Positions 7,808-16,913 are shown, counted from the stretch's first letter. The stretch is DNA of 64,000 nt from Streptomyces sp. NBC_01707 (GCF_041438805.1 NZ_CP109190.1:1922001-1986000), one strand, 5' to 3'. Notes: generated by a model not told the origin, from the letters alone. Numbers and translations are program-made.

Positions 7808-8305
7808 ATGAAGGCCGTGAGTGAGCAGGACATCCGCGCATCGTTCGTCAACTGCTCGAAGGGGGAAGCCAAGCGTCTGCCGATGCCGCGCGATCTTGCC
7901 GAGCAGCCCTGGGACGATCTGGATTTCCTGGGCTGGCGCGATCTCGCCGCCCCTGGGCGCAGCTATGTCGTCGCCGAGCACGACGGCGAGCTGATCGGCA
8001 TCACCCTCCGGTTCCCCTCCCGGCAACGGGGCTTTCTTCACCGCAGCATGTGTTCGCTCTGCCTGACCACACACCCGGGCAGCGGTGTCTCCCTGATGAC
8101 CGCCCGCAAGACGGGCGCGGCGGGGCGGGAGGGGAATTCGGTCGGCGTGTACATCTGCACCGACCTCGCCTGCTCGCTCTACGTCCGCGGCAGGAAGGTC
8201 CCGGCCTCCGGCGGACGCTTCAAGGAGACACTGACCCTGGAGGAGCAGGTGGCACGGACCCGGACCAACCTCGCCGCGTTCCTGCGCACGCTGTACGTGG
8301 CCTGA
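7808..8305 (+). CDS. FBP-domain protein (elongation factor G-binding type)
   Basis: 165 residues. The N-terminal part (ASFVNCSKGEAKRLPMPRDL, then WDDLDFLGWRDL) and the four-cysteine treble-clef zinc finger (CSLCLTTHPGSGVSLM, then GVYICTDLACSLYVRG) are characteristic of the FBP domain. This is the part of FusB-type proteins that binds elongation factor G and promotes its release from the ribosome. In actinobacteria such stand-alone proteins are common and usually not proven to confer fusidic acid resistance. All four zinc cysteines are present. Confidence 0.88.
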   Translation: MKAVSEQDIRASFVNCSKGEAKRLPMPRDLAEQPWDDLDFLGWRDLAAPGRSYVVAEHDGELIGITLRFPSRQRGFLHRSMCSLCLTTHPGSGVSLMTARKTGAAGREGNSVGVYICTDLACSLYVRGRKVPASGGRFKETLTLEEQVARTRTNLAAFLRTLYVA

Positions 8306-8437
8306 CCGCCTGATCCGCGACTCCACGACTCGGACGACTCGATTCCGGGCGTCGGCCGCAACGAGGGCAACGGCGCCCGCGAGTCCCCGCAGAGAGCGAC
8401 TCCAGGAAGAGCCCGGGGATCACCCCGAGCCCTCAGG

Positions 8438-8462
8438 CGATCGTATTGAACGCAGACGCTCG
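8438..8462. promoter_or_regulatory. Candidate control region of cluster A regulator
   Basis: Contains GATCGTATTGAAC (8439-8451), related to motifs before both solute-binding protein genes, and ACGCAGACGCTCG (8450-8462), 11/13 identical to ACGCAAGCGCTCG at 42228-42240 in front of the paralogous regulator. Bases 8306-8437 upstream show nothing recognisable. Confidence 0.4.
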
Positions 8463-8541
8463 ATACGCTATTGGGCGTACAGTGACCTGCGAGGAGTCAC
8501 TCTCCGCGTCCGTCCTTCCAGCCTTGCCACAGGGGGAGCCC

Positions 8542-9636
8542 ATGCGACTGCATGTCGACCAGCGCCATGAGCGGGTGCTCGAGCTCGTCAGGGAGCGCGG
8601 CAGCCTCCGGGTCGCCGAACTCGCGTCCGAACTCGGCGTCTCAGCAGTGACGTTGAGGCGCGACGTGGAGGCGCTGGCGGCTCAGGGGAGGGTGCAGCGG
8701 CTGCACGGGGCCGTGGTGTGGCCGGGTGGGCAGGCCTCGGAGGTGCCGGTGCAGCCGCCGACCGCCGAGGGCGCCGTGATCGGAATGATCGTGCCGACCA
8801 CCAATTTCATCTTCGCGGACATCGTGCGCGGAGCGCGCGAGACCGTGGAGGCCCAGGGCGGCCGCCTGGTGCTCGGGATGTCCGGCTATGTCGACACGGA
8901 GGACCCCGTACAGGCGGAACATCTGCTGGCGGGAGGGGCCGAGGGGCTGTTGATCGCGCCCAGCTGGTTCGGCGGGGTACCCGCCGACGGCCAGGAGAAA
9001 TGGCTGTTGGAATGCCCGGTTCCGGCTGTGTTGGTCGAACGCACGGCGCCGGCCGGCAATCCCGCCGCGGCGCTCGACCGCGTGCGCACGGACCGGGCGC
9101 ACGGCGCCGCGGTGGCGGTCGGTCACTTCGCGAAGCTGGGGCACCGGGCGGTCGCGGCGGTACTGCAGGAAGGACCGCATGCCGCGCAGATCACCGCGGG
9201 ATATCTGGCCGCGACGGAGTCGCTCGGACTGACGCCCGTGCCGGGATCGCCGGCGATCAGGGGACATGGCGAGTACGACGAGACAGTGCAGTATCTGGTC
9301 GACGCCGTCAGGCAGCGGGGGGTCACGGCAGCGCTCGTGCACAGCGACGAGGACGCGATCGTGCTCGTGCCCAGGCTGCAGGAGCGGGGCATCAATGTGC
9401 CCTCCGACCTGGCCATCATCGCGTACGACGACGAGGTCGCCGGCCTGTCCGACGTGCCGCTGACAGCCGTCGCGCCACCGAAGCGGGCAGTGGGCGAGCT
9501 GGCCGCGAAGCTGATGCTGCAGCGACTGGCGGAGCGCGCCTCGGGCGGGACTCCTACCCCGCGCCAGCACCTCGAACTGCTGCCGGAGCTCCAGGTACGG
9601 GCGTCGTGCGGAGCCGGCGAAGTGAGCGGCAACTGA
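8542..9636 (+). CDS. DeoR-HTH / LacI-type sensor hybrid regulator, cluster A
   Basis: 364 residues from ATG 8542 with AGGGGGA ribosome site (8531-8537). Residues ~5-60 are a DeoR winged helix (RHERVLELVRERGSLRVAEL, then ASELGVSAVTLRRDVEAL). The rest is a periplasmic-binding-like effector domain of the LacI type (IGMIVPTTNFIFADIVRGAR, then AEGLLIAPSWF, and IIAYDDEVAGLSDVPLTAVA near the end). It probably senses a sugar derived from the oligosaccharide taken up by the downstream transporter. It is paralogous to the protein at 42294-43463. Confidence 0.9.
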   Translation: MRLHVDQRHERVLELVRERGSLRVAELASELGVSAVTLRRDVEALAAQGRVQRLHGAVVWPGGQASEVPVQPPTAEGAVIGMIVPTTNFIFADIVRGARETVEAQGGRLVLGMSGYVDTEDPVQAEHLLAGGAEGLLIAPSWFGGVPADGQEKWLLECPVPAVLVERTAPAGNPAAALDRVRTDRAHGAAVAVGHFAKLGHRAVAAVLQEGPHAAQITAGYLAATESLGLTPVPGSPAIRGHGEYDETVQYLVDAVRQRGVTAALVHSDEDAIVLVPRLQERGINVPSDLAIIAYDDEVAGLSDVPLTAVAPPKRAVGELAAKLMLQRLAERASGGTPTPRQHLELLPELQVRASCGAGEVSGN

Positions 9637-9675
9637 TCGTGTCTCGATCGTTTTGATTGTTGTGTGCGTTCGCTC

Positions 9676-9704
9676 TTGACTGTGATCGGCATCGCGCAAA
9701 TGAT
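9676..9704 (+). promoter_or_regulatory. Predicted promoter of cluster A transporter operon
   Basis: TTGACT (9676-9681), 17-bp spacer, AATGAT (9699-9704), 50 bp before the lipoprotein start. Just upstream are two GATCGT repeats 11 bp apart (9635-9640, 9646-9651), one helical turn, and GTGCGTTCGCTC (9664-9675). Confidence 0.5.
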
Positions 9705-9753
9705 GTCCCTCGTTCGCCTCTCTTCCCGTACGAGGTCCCGTAGGAGCCGTGCA

Positions 9754-11061
9754 ATGTCGCGCACTTCACGTTCGTTCCGTATAGCCGCCGTCTCTTCCGT
9801 CGCAGCTCTGGGGCTGCTCGCCACTGCCTGCGGCGGCGACGGCGGCTCGACCGACGCCAAGTCGAACGGCAAGCCGGTCACCATCAACTACTGGACCTGG
9901 ACGCTGGGCGCCAAGGCAACTGCCGACGAGTTCAACCGGACCCACAAGGACATCCAGGTCAAGTTCACCGAGATCCCCAGCTCGACCGAGGGGTACAGCA
10001 AGCTGGCCAACGCGGTGAAGGCGGGCAACGCCCCCGACGTCGCCACCATCGAGTACCAGATGGTCCCCGAGTTCGCGAGCCAGGGAAATCTGGTCGACCT
10101 CACCGACCTCGCCGGTGAAACGGTCAAGAAGAAGTTCCCCGAACCCATCCAGAACCTGGTGAACTTCGGCGGCAAGACCTGGACGGTCCCGTTCGACGCC
10201 GCACCGCAGCTGTACTACTACCGCACGGACCTGTTCAAGAAGTACGGCATCGAAGTCCCCAAGACCTGGGACGAGTTCAGGGCCGCAGCCACGAAGGTCA
10301 AGAAGAAGGACAAGAGTGTCCGTCTGGCCTCGATGCCCAAGTCGGACCCGGCACTGTTCGCCGCGCTGTCCTGGCAGGCCGGTGGCAAGTGGTTCTCCAC
10401 CGAAGGTGACGCCTGGAAGCCCGCCGTCGACGACGCCGGCTCCAGGAAGGCCGCCACCTACTGGGACGGGCTGATCAAGGACGACCTCGTGCAGACCTTC
10501 ACCGGCTGGAGCCCGGAGGAGACCAAGGCGCGGGTCGAGGGCAAGACGCTCAGCTTCCTCGGTGCCTCCTGGTCCGCGGGGGGCATGAAGACCTCGCTCC
10601 CCGACCTCGCGGGCAAGTGGGCGGCGGCGCCCATGCCGAACTGGGGCACACCCGCCATCGGCAACTACGGCGGCACCTCCTACGGCGTACTCAAGGGCAG
10701 CAAGCACACCGAGGCGGCCGCCGAGTTCATCAAGTGGGTCACCACCGACGGTGATGCCGTGAAGGCCCGCCTGAGCGACAAGAAGTCCCCCAGCAGCGCA
10801 CTGCCGGCCAACCCGGAGATGCGTGAGGTCGCCGCGTCCCAGTTCGACACCGCGTACTTCAAGGGCCAGGACATCTACAAGCTCGCCTCCGAGCAGGTCG
10901 ACACCATCGTCCCCGGCTGGACCTGGGGTCCGAACCAGATGGACGTCTACACGGCGGTGCAGGACGCGTCCGCCAAGGGCGGCTTCGCAGCCGGCGTCGA
11001 GGCCGGCCAGCAGAAGGCCGAGTCGGGCATCGAGGACCGCGGGCTCAAGCTCGCCAAGTGA
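9754..11061 (+). CDS. Sugar ABC transporter solute-binding lipoprotein, cluster A
   Basis: 435 residues from ATG 9754 with TAGGAG ribosome site. A lipoprotein signal ends in LLATAC, so the mature protein is anchored at Cys ~26. INYWTWTLGAKATADEFNRT, then VKAGNAPDVATIEYQMVPEF match CUT1-family oligosaccharide-binding proteins. It delivers its ligand to the two permeases that follow. No ATPase gene is in the operon; Streptomyces CUT1 systems commonly use the shared MsiK ATPase. Clear paralogue of 43565-44932 (shared AGNAPDVATIEYP/Q and VP+TWDEF blocks). Confidence 0.95.
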   Translation: MSRTSRSFRIAAVSSVAALGLLATACGGDGGSTDAKSNGKPVTINYWTWTLGAKATADEFNRTHKDIQVKFTEIPSSTEGYSKLANAVKAGNAPDVATIEYQMVPEFASQGNLVDLTDLAGETVKKKFPEPIQNLVNFGGKTWTVPFDAAPQLYYYRTDLFKKYGIEVPKTWDEFRAAATKVKKKDKSVRLASMPKSDPALFAALSWQAGGKWFSTEGDAWKPAVDDAGSRKAATYWDGLIKDDLVQTFTGWSPEETKARVEGKTLSFLGASWSAGGMKTSLPDLAGKWAAAPMPNWGTPAIGNYGGTSYGVLKGSKHTEAAAEFIKWVTTDGDAVKARLSDKKSPSSALPANPEMREVAASQFDTAYFKGQDIYKLASEQVDTIVPGWTWGPNQMDVYTAVQDASAKGGFAAGVEAGQQKAESGIEDRGLKLAK

Positions 11062-11067
11062 CCCGTC

Positions 11068-11101
11068 GGGGTCCGGCCGCGCCTGACCGCGGCCGGACCC
11101 C
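11068..11101 (+). terminator. Intra-operon hairpin
   Basis: GGGGTCCGGCCGCG (11068-11081) and its exact complement at 11088-11101 with a 6-base loop. It sits between the binding-protein and first permease genes, where such structures usually protect the upstream mRNA or attenuate, giving more binding protein than permease. Confidence 0.7.
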
Positions 11102-11146
11102 GTCGACCACCCTCCCCCGCAGCGTCCATCCGCCAAGGAGCCCACC

Positions 11147-12106
11147 GTGGCAGTACCACTCGCCAAGGCCGTGCGACCGTCACGAGCCGGCACCCCCCGC
11201 GCGAGCGCGTCCCGGCTGAAGCGCAATCAGCGCGGTGTCGCGGCCCTGTTCATCGTTCCGTTCTTCGTTCTGTTCGCCGCCGTGATGGCGGCTCCGATCA
11301 TCTATGCCGTGTGGATGAGCCTGTTCCAGGAGCGCGCCTCCTCCGGGCTCGGATTCGGCGGCACCGAGCGGGCCTTCGCCGGCTTCGCCAACTTCACCAA
11401 CGCCCTGTCCGACCAGGGATTCCGGGAGTCCTTCCTGCACATCGCGGTCTACTGCGCGCTGTACATCCCGGTCATGATCGGCGCCGCGCTCGGACTGGCA
11501 CTGCTCGTGGACTCCGCGGTCGCCCGGGCCAGGAAGTTCTTCCAGCTGGCGCTCTTCCTGCCGCACGCCGTGCCGGGTCTGATCGCCTCGATCCTGTGGA
11601 TCTACCTCTACACACCCGGCCTCAGCCCGGTGCTCGACTGGATCGGCGCCCTCGGCGGTTCGTGGAACTTCTTCAGCGACGACCATGTGCTCTCGTCCAT
11701 GGTGAACCTCACCGCTTGGCAGTGGATCGGCTACAACATGGTGATCTTCTACGCGGCGCTGCAGGCCGTACCGCGTGAGCTCGTCGAGGCCGCCGTCGTC
11801 GACGGCGCCGGAGCCATCCGTACCGCCCTGCAGATCAAGGTGCCGATGATCGCCTCCGCGGTCGTCATGACCGTGCTGTTCACGTGCGTCGGCGCGATCC
11901 AGCTCTTCACCGAGCCCAAGCTCTTCAACCAGCGGGGCACCTCGTCGGTGGACACCGAGTGGTCGCCGACCCTGTTCATCTGGAAGGCCGGCTTCGTCCA
12001 GCACGACTACGGACTCGCCGCCGCCGCCTCCCTCATGCTCGCCGCCCTCGGCGTGCTGCTCTCGTACGTCGTCACCAAGCTCGGAAACCGGTGGAAGTCC
12101 GCATGA
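11147..12106 (+). CDS. Sugar ABC transporter permease (MalF/LacF type), cluster A
   Basis: 319 residues from GTG 11147, ribosome site AAGGAG at 11135-11140. A cytoplasmic Arg-rich N-terminus precedes about six membrane helices (LFIVPFFVLFAAVMAAPIIY first). The EAA loop that contacts the ATPase is ELVEAAVVDGAGAIRTALQI around residue 212. It is one half of the inner-membrane channel and overlaps the second permease by ATGA. Confidence 0.95.
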   Translation: MAVPLAKAVRPSRAGTPRASASRLKRNQRGVAALFIVPFFVLFAAVMAAPIIYAVWMSLFQERASSGLGFGGTERAFAGFANFTNALSDQGFRESFLHIAVYCALYIPVMIGAALGLALLVDSAVARARKFFQLALFLPHAVPGLIASILWIYLYTPGLSPVLDWIGALGGSWNFFSDDHVLSSMVNLTAWQWIGYNMVIFYAALQAVPRELVEAAVVDGAGAIRTALQIKVPMIASAVVMTVLFTCVGAIQLFTEPKLFNQRGTSSVDTEWSPTLFIWKAGFVQHDYGLAAAASLMLAALGVLLSYVVTKLGNRWKSA

Positions 12107-13038
12107 GCACTCACACGGTCACCAAGGAATCCGTCCCTGCCCAGGCGCCGGCCGCTCCCTCCGAGCGCAGTCCCGCCGCGGCCGGCCGACGGCACAGCCC
12201 GACGCATGTGCTGCTCTCCAAGGGCGTCGTCAACGGAGTACTTCTCCTCGCCGCGTTCTACATGCTGATGCCGGTCAGCTGGCTGCTCTTCGCTGCCACC
12301 AAGAACCACCGTGACCTGTTCGCCACCGGTGGCTTCTCCTTCGGTGACTTCAACCTCTTCGCGAACATCCACGACGTCCTGACCTTCAACGACGGCATCT
12401 ATCTGCGCTGGTTCGGCAACAGTCTGCTGTACTCGGTGGTCGGCTCGGCCGCCTCCGCGCTGCTGTGCACCGCCACCGGCTACGCCTTCGACAAGTACGA
12501 CTTCCGGGGCAAGGAGAAGCTGTTCGGTCTGGTGCTCGGCGGCGTCCTGGTACCCGCCACGGTGATCCAGCTGCCGATGTATCTGCTCGCCTCCGAGGTC
12601 GGCGTCGTCAACACCTACTGGGCGATCCTGCTGCCCGCCCTGGTGAACCCGTTCGGCGTGTATCTCGCCCGGGTCTTCTCCGAGGGGTACGTACCCAACG
12701 AGGTCCTCGAGGCGGCGCGGGTGGACGGCGCGGGCGAGCTCCGCACGTTCAGCCGGATCTCGCTGCCGATGCTCGCCCCAGGCTTCATGACCATCTTCCT
12801 GTTCTCCTTCACCGGGAGCTGGAACAACTTCTTCGGCGCCCTGGTCATGCTCAACGACGACTCCCTCTACCCGGTCAACCTGGGCCTGTTCATGTGGAAC
12901 ACGAACACGGCCCAGCAGCCCGAGTTCTACTCGCTGGTGATCACCGGCTCGCTCATCGCCGTCATTCCGCTGATCATCGCGTTCATCGGCCTGCAGCGCT
13001 TCTGGCGATCCGGTCTGACCGCGGGTGCGGTGAAGTGA
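12103..13038 (+). CDS. Sugar ABC transporter permease (MalG type), cluster A
   Basis: 311 residues from ATG 12103. About six membrane helices and an EAA loop, NEVLEAARVDGAGELRTFSR (residues ~200-220). The C-terminus ends GLQRFWRSGLTAGAVK, nearly the same as the cluster B counterpart (LLQRFWKSGLTAGAVK). Forms the channel with the previous product. Confidence 0.95.
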   Translation: MSTHTVTKESVPAQAPAAPSERSPAAAGRRHSPTHVLLSKGVVNGVLLLAAFYMLMPVSWLLFAATKNHRDLFATGGFSFGDFNLFANIHDVLTFNDGIYLRWFGNSLLYSVVGSAASALLCTATGYAFDKYDFRGKEKLFGLVLGGVLVPATVIQLPMYLLASEVGVVNTYWAILLPALVNPFGVYLARVFSEGYVPNEVLEAARVDGAGELRTFSRISLPMLAPGFMTIFLFSFTGSWNNFFGALVMLNDDSLYPVNLGLFMWNTNTAQQPEFYSLVITGSLIAVIPLIIAFIGLQRFWRSGLTAGAVK

Positions 13039-13040
13039 TC

Positions 13041-14096
13041 ATGTTCGTACCGGAAGGCACCGTCCTGAACAGCCCGGACCGCATCCCGGCCGGCCGACGA
13101 CCGGTCACCGTGCTCGCCATGGGCGGCGAGATCCACCGCACCCTGCTGGCCGGCGGCGCCCTCGAGCGGCTCGGGCTCATCGCGGCGGTGGACACGTCGC
13201 TCCTGGTCACCGAGTACGCCGCCGCCGATCCCGCCGTGCTCGCCGACACCGAAGTCCTCTTCACCCACTGGGGCTCCCCGCAGCTCACCGACGAGGCACT
13301 GCGGCTCATGCCACGACTGCGGGCGGTCGTCCATGCGGCAGGTTCCGTCAAGCACCACGTCACCGCGGCGGTGTGGGATCGGGGCATCGCCGTCTCGTCC
13401 GCGGCCGCCGCCAACGCGCTTCCCGTCGCCGAATTCACCCTGGCCGCCATCCTGTTCGCCAACAAGCGGGTCCTCGGGGCCGCACGGCGCTACCGCGAGA
13501 CACGGGGCGCCTTCGACCTCCTCCCGCACTTCGCCGGGCAGGGCAACTATCTGCGCACCATCGGCATCGTGGGTGCCTCGCGGATCGGCCGCCGGGTGAT
13601 CGAACTGCTACGGCCGTTCGACCTGGAGGTCCTGCTGCACGATCCGTACGTGGACAAGGAGGACGCCGCCGCCCTCGGCGTGGAGCGCGTCGGTCTCGAC
13701 GAGCTCGTCCGGCGCAGTCATGTGGTCTCCATCCACGCTCCCCAACTCCCCGAGACCCGCCACATGTTCGACGCGCGACTGCTCGCGCTGATGGCGGACG
13801 GGTCCACGCTCATCAACACCGCGCGCGGCTCGCTCGTCGACACCCGCGCCCTCACCGAGGAACTCGTGTCCGGCCGGATCCACGGCGTGATCGATGTGAC
13901 GGACCCCGACCACCTGCCTTCCGACTCTCCGCTGTACAACCTGCCCAACGTCCTGCTGACCCCGCACATCGCCGGCTCCCTCGGCAATGAGCTCGGCCGC
14001 ATGGCGCACTGGGCGATCGACGAAGTCGAGCGGTACGCGCAGGGTGCGCCCTTCGCGTACGGAGTCGGCCCCGACGAGCTGCAACGTTCGGCCTGA
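13041..14096 (+). CDS. D-2-hydroxyacid dehydrogenase-like protein, cluster A
   Basis: 351 residues from ATG 13041; GTG 13035 overlapping the permease stop is an alternative. The fold of the D-isomer-specific family is evident: VPVAEFTLA-type segment (LPVAEFTLAAILFANKR), nucleotide fold GIVGASRIGRRVIELL, catalytic Arg in NTARGSLVD and His in LLTPHIAGS. Two positions deviate: the GxGxxG loop reads GASRIG and the usual DVFxxEPLP reads DVTDPDHLP, replacing the catalytic Glu by Asp. It presumably acts in the cytoplasm on a sugar acid from the imported glycan; the reaction is unknown. Confidence 0.88.
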   Translation: MFVPEGTVLNSPDRIPAGRRPVTVLAMGGEIHRTLLAGGALERLGLIAAVDTSLLVTEYAAADPAVLADTEVLFTHWGSPQLTDEALRLMPRLRAVVHAAGSVKHHVTAAVWDRGIAVSSAAAANALPVAEFTLAAILFANKRVLGAARRYRETRGAFDLLPHFAGQGNYLRTIGIVGASRIGRRVIELLRPFDLEVLLHDPYVDKEDAAALGVERVGLDELVRRSHVVSIHAPQLPETRHMFDARLLALMADGSTLINTARGSLVDTRALTEELVSGRIHGVIDVTDPDHLPSDSPLYNLPNVLLTPHIAGSLGNELGRMAHWAIDEVERYAQGAPFAYGVGPDELQRSA

Positions 14097-14277
14097 GAAG
14101 CATCCCGCATGACCTGCAGCCCCGCACCGGACACCGCCTATGTGGAGCACCGTTCACCGGGCAGCGGCCGGCTCGAAACCAGGGGGCAGCAGCGGACCGC
14201 ATCGAGCGCCCTGTCGACGACGGGCACGGCCGGATCCTGAGCCGGCCACTCCGATCGAACCTGGGAAGGACTTCGTC

Positions 14278-15774
14278 ATGTCTCGTCGCGCCCGCCGCGT
14301 CCTCGTCGTCGGCATCGACGGCGTGCGGCTCGACACCCTGCGCCGGCTGCCGACCCCGCACCTGGACGCCCTCGCACGGCAGGGCTTCCTCGCACCGGTC
14401 CGGATCGACAACGACACACCGACGATGTCGGGGCCGTGCTGGGCCACGGTCGTGACCGGTGTCACCGTCGCCAAGCACGGCGTGTGGAGCAACGACTTCA
14501 CCGGCCACCGTCTCTCCGTCTTCCCCGACTTCGCGACCCGGCTCACGGAACAGGACGGACGGCGCACCTTCGTCGCGGCCGGCTGGGAGCCCCTGATGCT
14601 CGCCCGCGGCGGAGGCCCGCTCTTCCGGGCCCCGGCGAGGACCGCGTACGTCTCGCCCGCCGCGCACACCCCCGAAGGCTGGGACGCGTGCGACGAGCAG
14701 ATCACCGAAGAGGCCGTACGGGTGCTGGCCGGAGACGACCCGGAGGCCTCGTTCGTCTACCTCGGTGCGCCCGACGAGACAGCACACTTCCTGGGCTGCG
14801 GCAGCGCGTACGAGCGTGCCGTGCTGGCGGCCGACGAACGCCTAGGACGGCTCCTCGACGCGGTGCGGTCCCGGCCCTCGTACGAGAACGAGGACTGGAC
14901 GTTTCTCGTGGTCACCGACCACGGTCATGCGGACGCGGGTGGGCACGGCGGCCGCACCGAGGAGGAGCGCACCGCCTGGCTGATCGCGGCGGGGCCCGGC
15001 ATCTCGGCGGGTGCTGTCCCCCGCGCCGTCCGCCATGTCGACGTCACCGCCCAGGTGTTCGCCTCGCTCGGCCGGCACGCCGACCGGCACTGGACGCTGG
15101 ACGGGCGGCCCTTCGCCGCCGCCCCGCACGCCGTCCTCGTCGACATGGACGGCACACTCGTGGACACCGAGACGCTGTGGCTGCGGACCGCGCGGGAGAC
15201 CGCGATGGGGCTCGGCCACGAGCTGGGCGAGACCGACCTGCCCTTCGTCCTGGGCCGCGCGGTCGCCGACACGGCCGCTCATCTCCATCAGGTCTCCGGG
15301 ACCGGCCGCAGCGCGCAGTCCGTGGCCCGGGAACTCGACGCGGCCTTCCTGGCCGCCGTCGAGTGCGAAACCACGGTGCTGCCCGGCGCGTTGGAATTCC
15401 TTGATCTGCTCGGGGACCTGGACATTCCCGTGGCGCTGGTCTCGGCGTCCTCGCGCCCCGTGGTGGACGCGGTGCTCAAACTGCTCGGCGCGGAGCGGTT
15501 CCGTACGACGGTCGCCGAAGGCGAGACGCCTCGTACCAAGCCCGCGTCCGATCCCTATCTCGCGGCGGCGCGGGCGCTCGGTGTGGACCCTGCGGCGTGC
15601 CTCGCCGTGGAGGACAGCCCGACGGGCATCGCCTCGGCCGAGGCCGCAGGTTGCAGGGTGCTCGCGGTTCCCTCCTTCACGGAGATCCCACCTGCGTCAC
15701 GAAGGACGGCTCTGCGCGATCTGCGGGCGATGGAGCCACAGACCTTGTGGACCGCGGGACTCCAGGCCGGGTAG
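14278..15774 (+). CDS. Fusion: alkaline-phosphatase-superfamily phosphodiesterase + HAD phosphatase
   Basis: 498 residues from ATG 14278, ribosome site GGGAAGGA. Residues 1-~270 belong to the type I nucleotide pyrophosphatase/phosphodiesterase group: GIDGVRLDTL (metal Asp), PTMSGPCWATVVTGV (probable nucleophile Thr), GAPDETAHFLG and VVTDHGHADAGGHGG (metal ligands). Residues ~280-498 are a complete HAD hydrolase: VLVDMDGTLVDTE, LVSASSR, RTKPASDPY and CLAVEDSPTGIASAEAAG, like beta-phosphoglucomutase-type phosphatases. The joint is in frame with no stop between. Two sequential phosphate-removing steps on one substrate is a plausible reading, but unproven. Confidence 0.88.
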   Translation: MSRRARRVLVVGIDGVRLDTLRRLPTPHLDALARQGFLAPVRIDNDTPTMSGPCWATVVTGVTVAKHGVWSNDFTGHRLSVFPDFATRLTEQDGRRTFVAAGWEPLMLARGGGPLFRAPARTAYVSPAAHTPEGWDACDEQITEEAVRVLAGDDPEASFVYLGAPDETAHFLGCGSAYERAVLAADERLGRLLDAVRSRPSYENEDWTFLVVTDHGHADAGGHGGRTEEERTAWLIAAGPGISAGAVPRAVRHVDVTAQVFASLGRHADRHWTLDGRPFAAAPHAVLVDMDGTLVDTETLWLRTARETAMGLGHELGETDLPFVLGRAVADTAAHLHQVSGTGRSAQSVARELDAAFLAAVECETTVLPGALEFLDLLGDLDIPVALVSASSRPVVDAVLKLLGAERFRTTVAEGETPRTKPASDPYLAAARALGVDPAACLAVEDSPTGIASAEAAGCRVLAVPSFTEIPPASRRTALRDLRAMEPQTLWTAGLQAG

Positions 15775-15796
15775 TGGCACCGCGGTCGGTGAATCG

Positions 15797-16016
15797 GCTT
15801 CGGAACGGCTCGGCGGTCGGGCTGAAGCCCTCGCCGAGAATCAGGGCGCGCCACTTGGCGCGCAGCGCGGAGAACTCTTCCCCGGACTCCGTCCGGGGGG
15901 TGCCCCCGGCTGCGGCTGCCTCAGGGGTCAGGAGAGTGGGCGAGGCCAGGCCGAGGGCAAGTGCCGTACCGCCTGGTTGTGGCCAGAAAGGTACGACGGG
16001 GCCAGAAACGCGTCAT
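15797..16016 (-). pseudogene. N-terminal remnant of a second PL8 polysaccharide lyase
   Basis: Read on the minus strand from ATG 16016: a Tat-type start MTRFWPRRTFLAT, then after a frame change GGTALALGLASPTLL, then a segment EFSALRAKWRALILGEGFSP continuing TAEPFRS. The last part is nearly identical to the N-terminal domain of the intact PL8 lyase at 16974-19448 (EFAALRAKWRTLILGEGFSP, TAEPFRS). The rest of the enzyme is gone. A duplicated lyase gene has been deleted down to about 70 codons. Confidence 0.8.
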
Positions 16017-16140
16017 TGCGATCTGCGGATGAGGAGGTGCGAGGAGGCTGCGGGGCCCTGGACCGACGTTGCGGATTCAGGGCAGGGACCAGAGGCTCTT
16101 CGGGCGGAGGCGGCGGGGGCGGGGATCAAGGGACCCGACT

Positions 16141-16869
16141 TCAGGGGGCGACGTCGGCGTACGAGGTACCCGCCTTCAGGCCGTCGATGTAGTTGATCTC
16201 CGCGTTCGCGGGGTCGTCGCTGTCGTAGGCGCCCCACTTGGGCTCGTTGTCGCCGTCCCAGGTGCGTCCGGTGTAACGGGTCGAGCCGTTGCTGAAGGTC
16301 TGTCGCGTGCCGTTGAAGTACAGCTCGATCCAGCCACCCGTGGCCGTGTCCGAGGTGTGGATGCCCAGGGCGAAGTCGTTGTACAGCCAGGCGGTGACGG
16401 GGGCGGACCAGATGAGATTCCAGGTGCCGCCCGGAGTCACGTGGAAGAGCCGCACGTCGCCGTTCCTGACCTCCATGAGGACCGGGTAGTTCTGGCTGCC
16501 GTTGGGATAGGACTTCCACTGGAAGGTGACGAAGGCGCCGGTGGTGGTGGACACCGCGCTCGACCATCCCAGGTAGTACGTACTGTCGTTCCGGAACTGG
16601 TAGGCGGAACCGCCGACGCGGATGTTACGGGCCTCGCAGCGGGGCGAACCGCTCGGCTTGTCGAACTTCCAGACGTCCCCGTGACCGTGTTCGTCATCGA
16701 ACACGACCCCGGTATGGGCGGGCGCGTCGCAGTCCAGGGTGGCGAACACACCCGTTCCACCCGAGGTGTCGCCGTTCCAGAGGGGAGTGGCTGCGGCGGG
16801 TGAAGCCAGGACCGGAGTGAGGGCGAGAGGCAGGACGATCGCCGGGAGGGTGCAGAGGCGCTTGAGCAT
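16141..16869 (-). CDS. Secreted polysaccharide lyase, beta-jelly-roll (PL20/heparinase I-like)
   Basis: 242 residues from ATG 16869. A Sec signal (LCTLPAIVLPLALTPVLASP, cleavage near AAA-TP) leaves a single ~215-residue beta-jelly-roll domain: GDTSGGTGVFATLDC, WKFDKPSGSPRCEARNI, YYLGWSSAVS, FVTFQWKSYP and VTAWLYNDFALGIHTS. The pattern resembles the Polysacc_lyase (heparinase I-like) family, including glucuronan lyases. It would cut uronic-acid polymers outside the cell. Exact substrate is inferred only. Downstream of, and in the same direction as, the PL8 lyase, separated by a hairpin. Confidence 0.8.
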   Translation of the reverse strand: MLKRLCTLPAIVLPLALTPVLASPAAATPLWNGDTSGGTGVFATLDCDAPAHTGVVFDDEHGHGDVWKFDKPSGSPRCEARNIRVGGSAYQFRNDSTYYLGWSSAVSTTTGAFVTFQWKSYPNGSQNYPVLMEVRNGDVRLFHVTPGGTWNLIWSAPVTAWLYNDFALGIHTSDTATGGWIELYFNGTRQTFSNGSTRYTGRTWDGDNEPKWGAYDSDDPANAEINYIDGLKAGTSYADVAP

Positions 16870-16913
16870 GGGGGGGGAGCCCTTTCTGCTGCGATCTGTT
16901 CACTTGGGACAGC

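Noticed and set aside
7808..8305. Calling the FBP-domain protein a fusidic acid resistance gene
   Set aside because: The FBP domain alone does not establish resistance; such proteins are widespread in actinobacteria.
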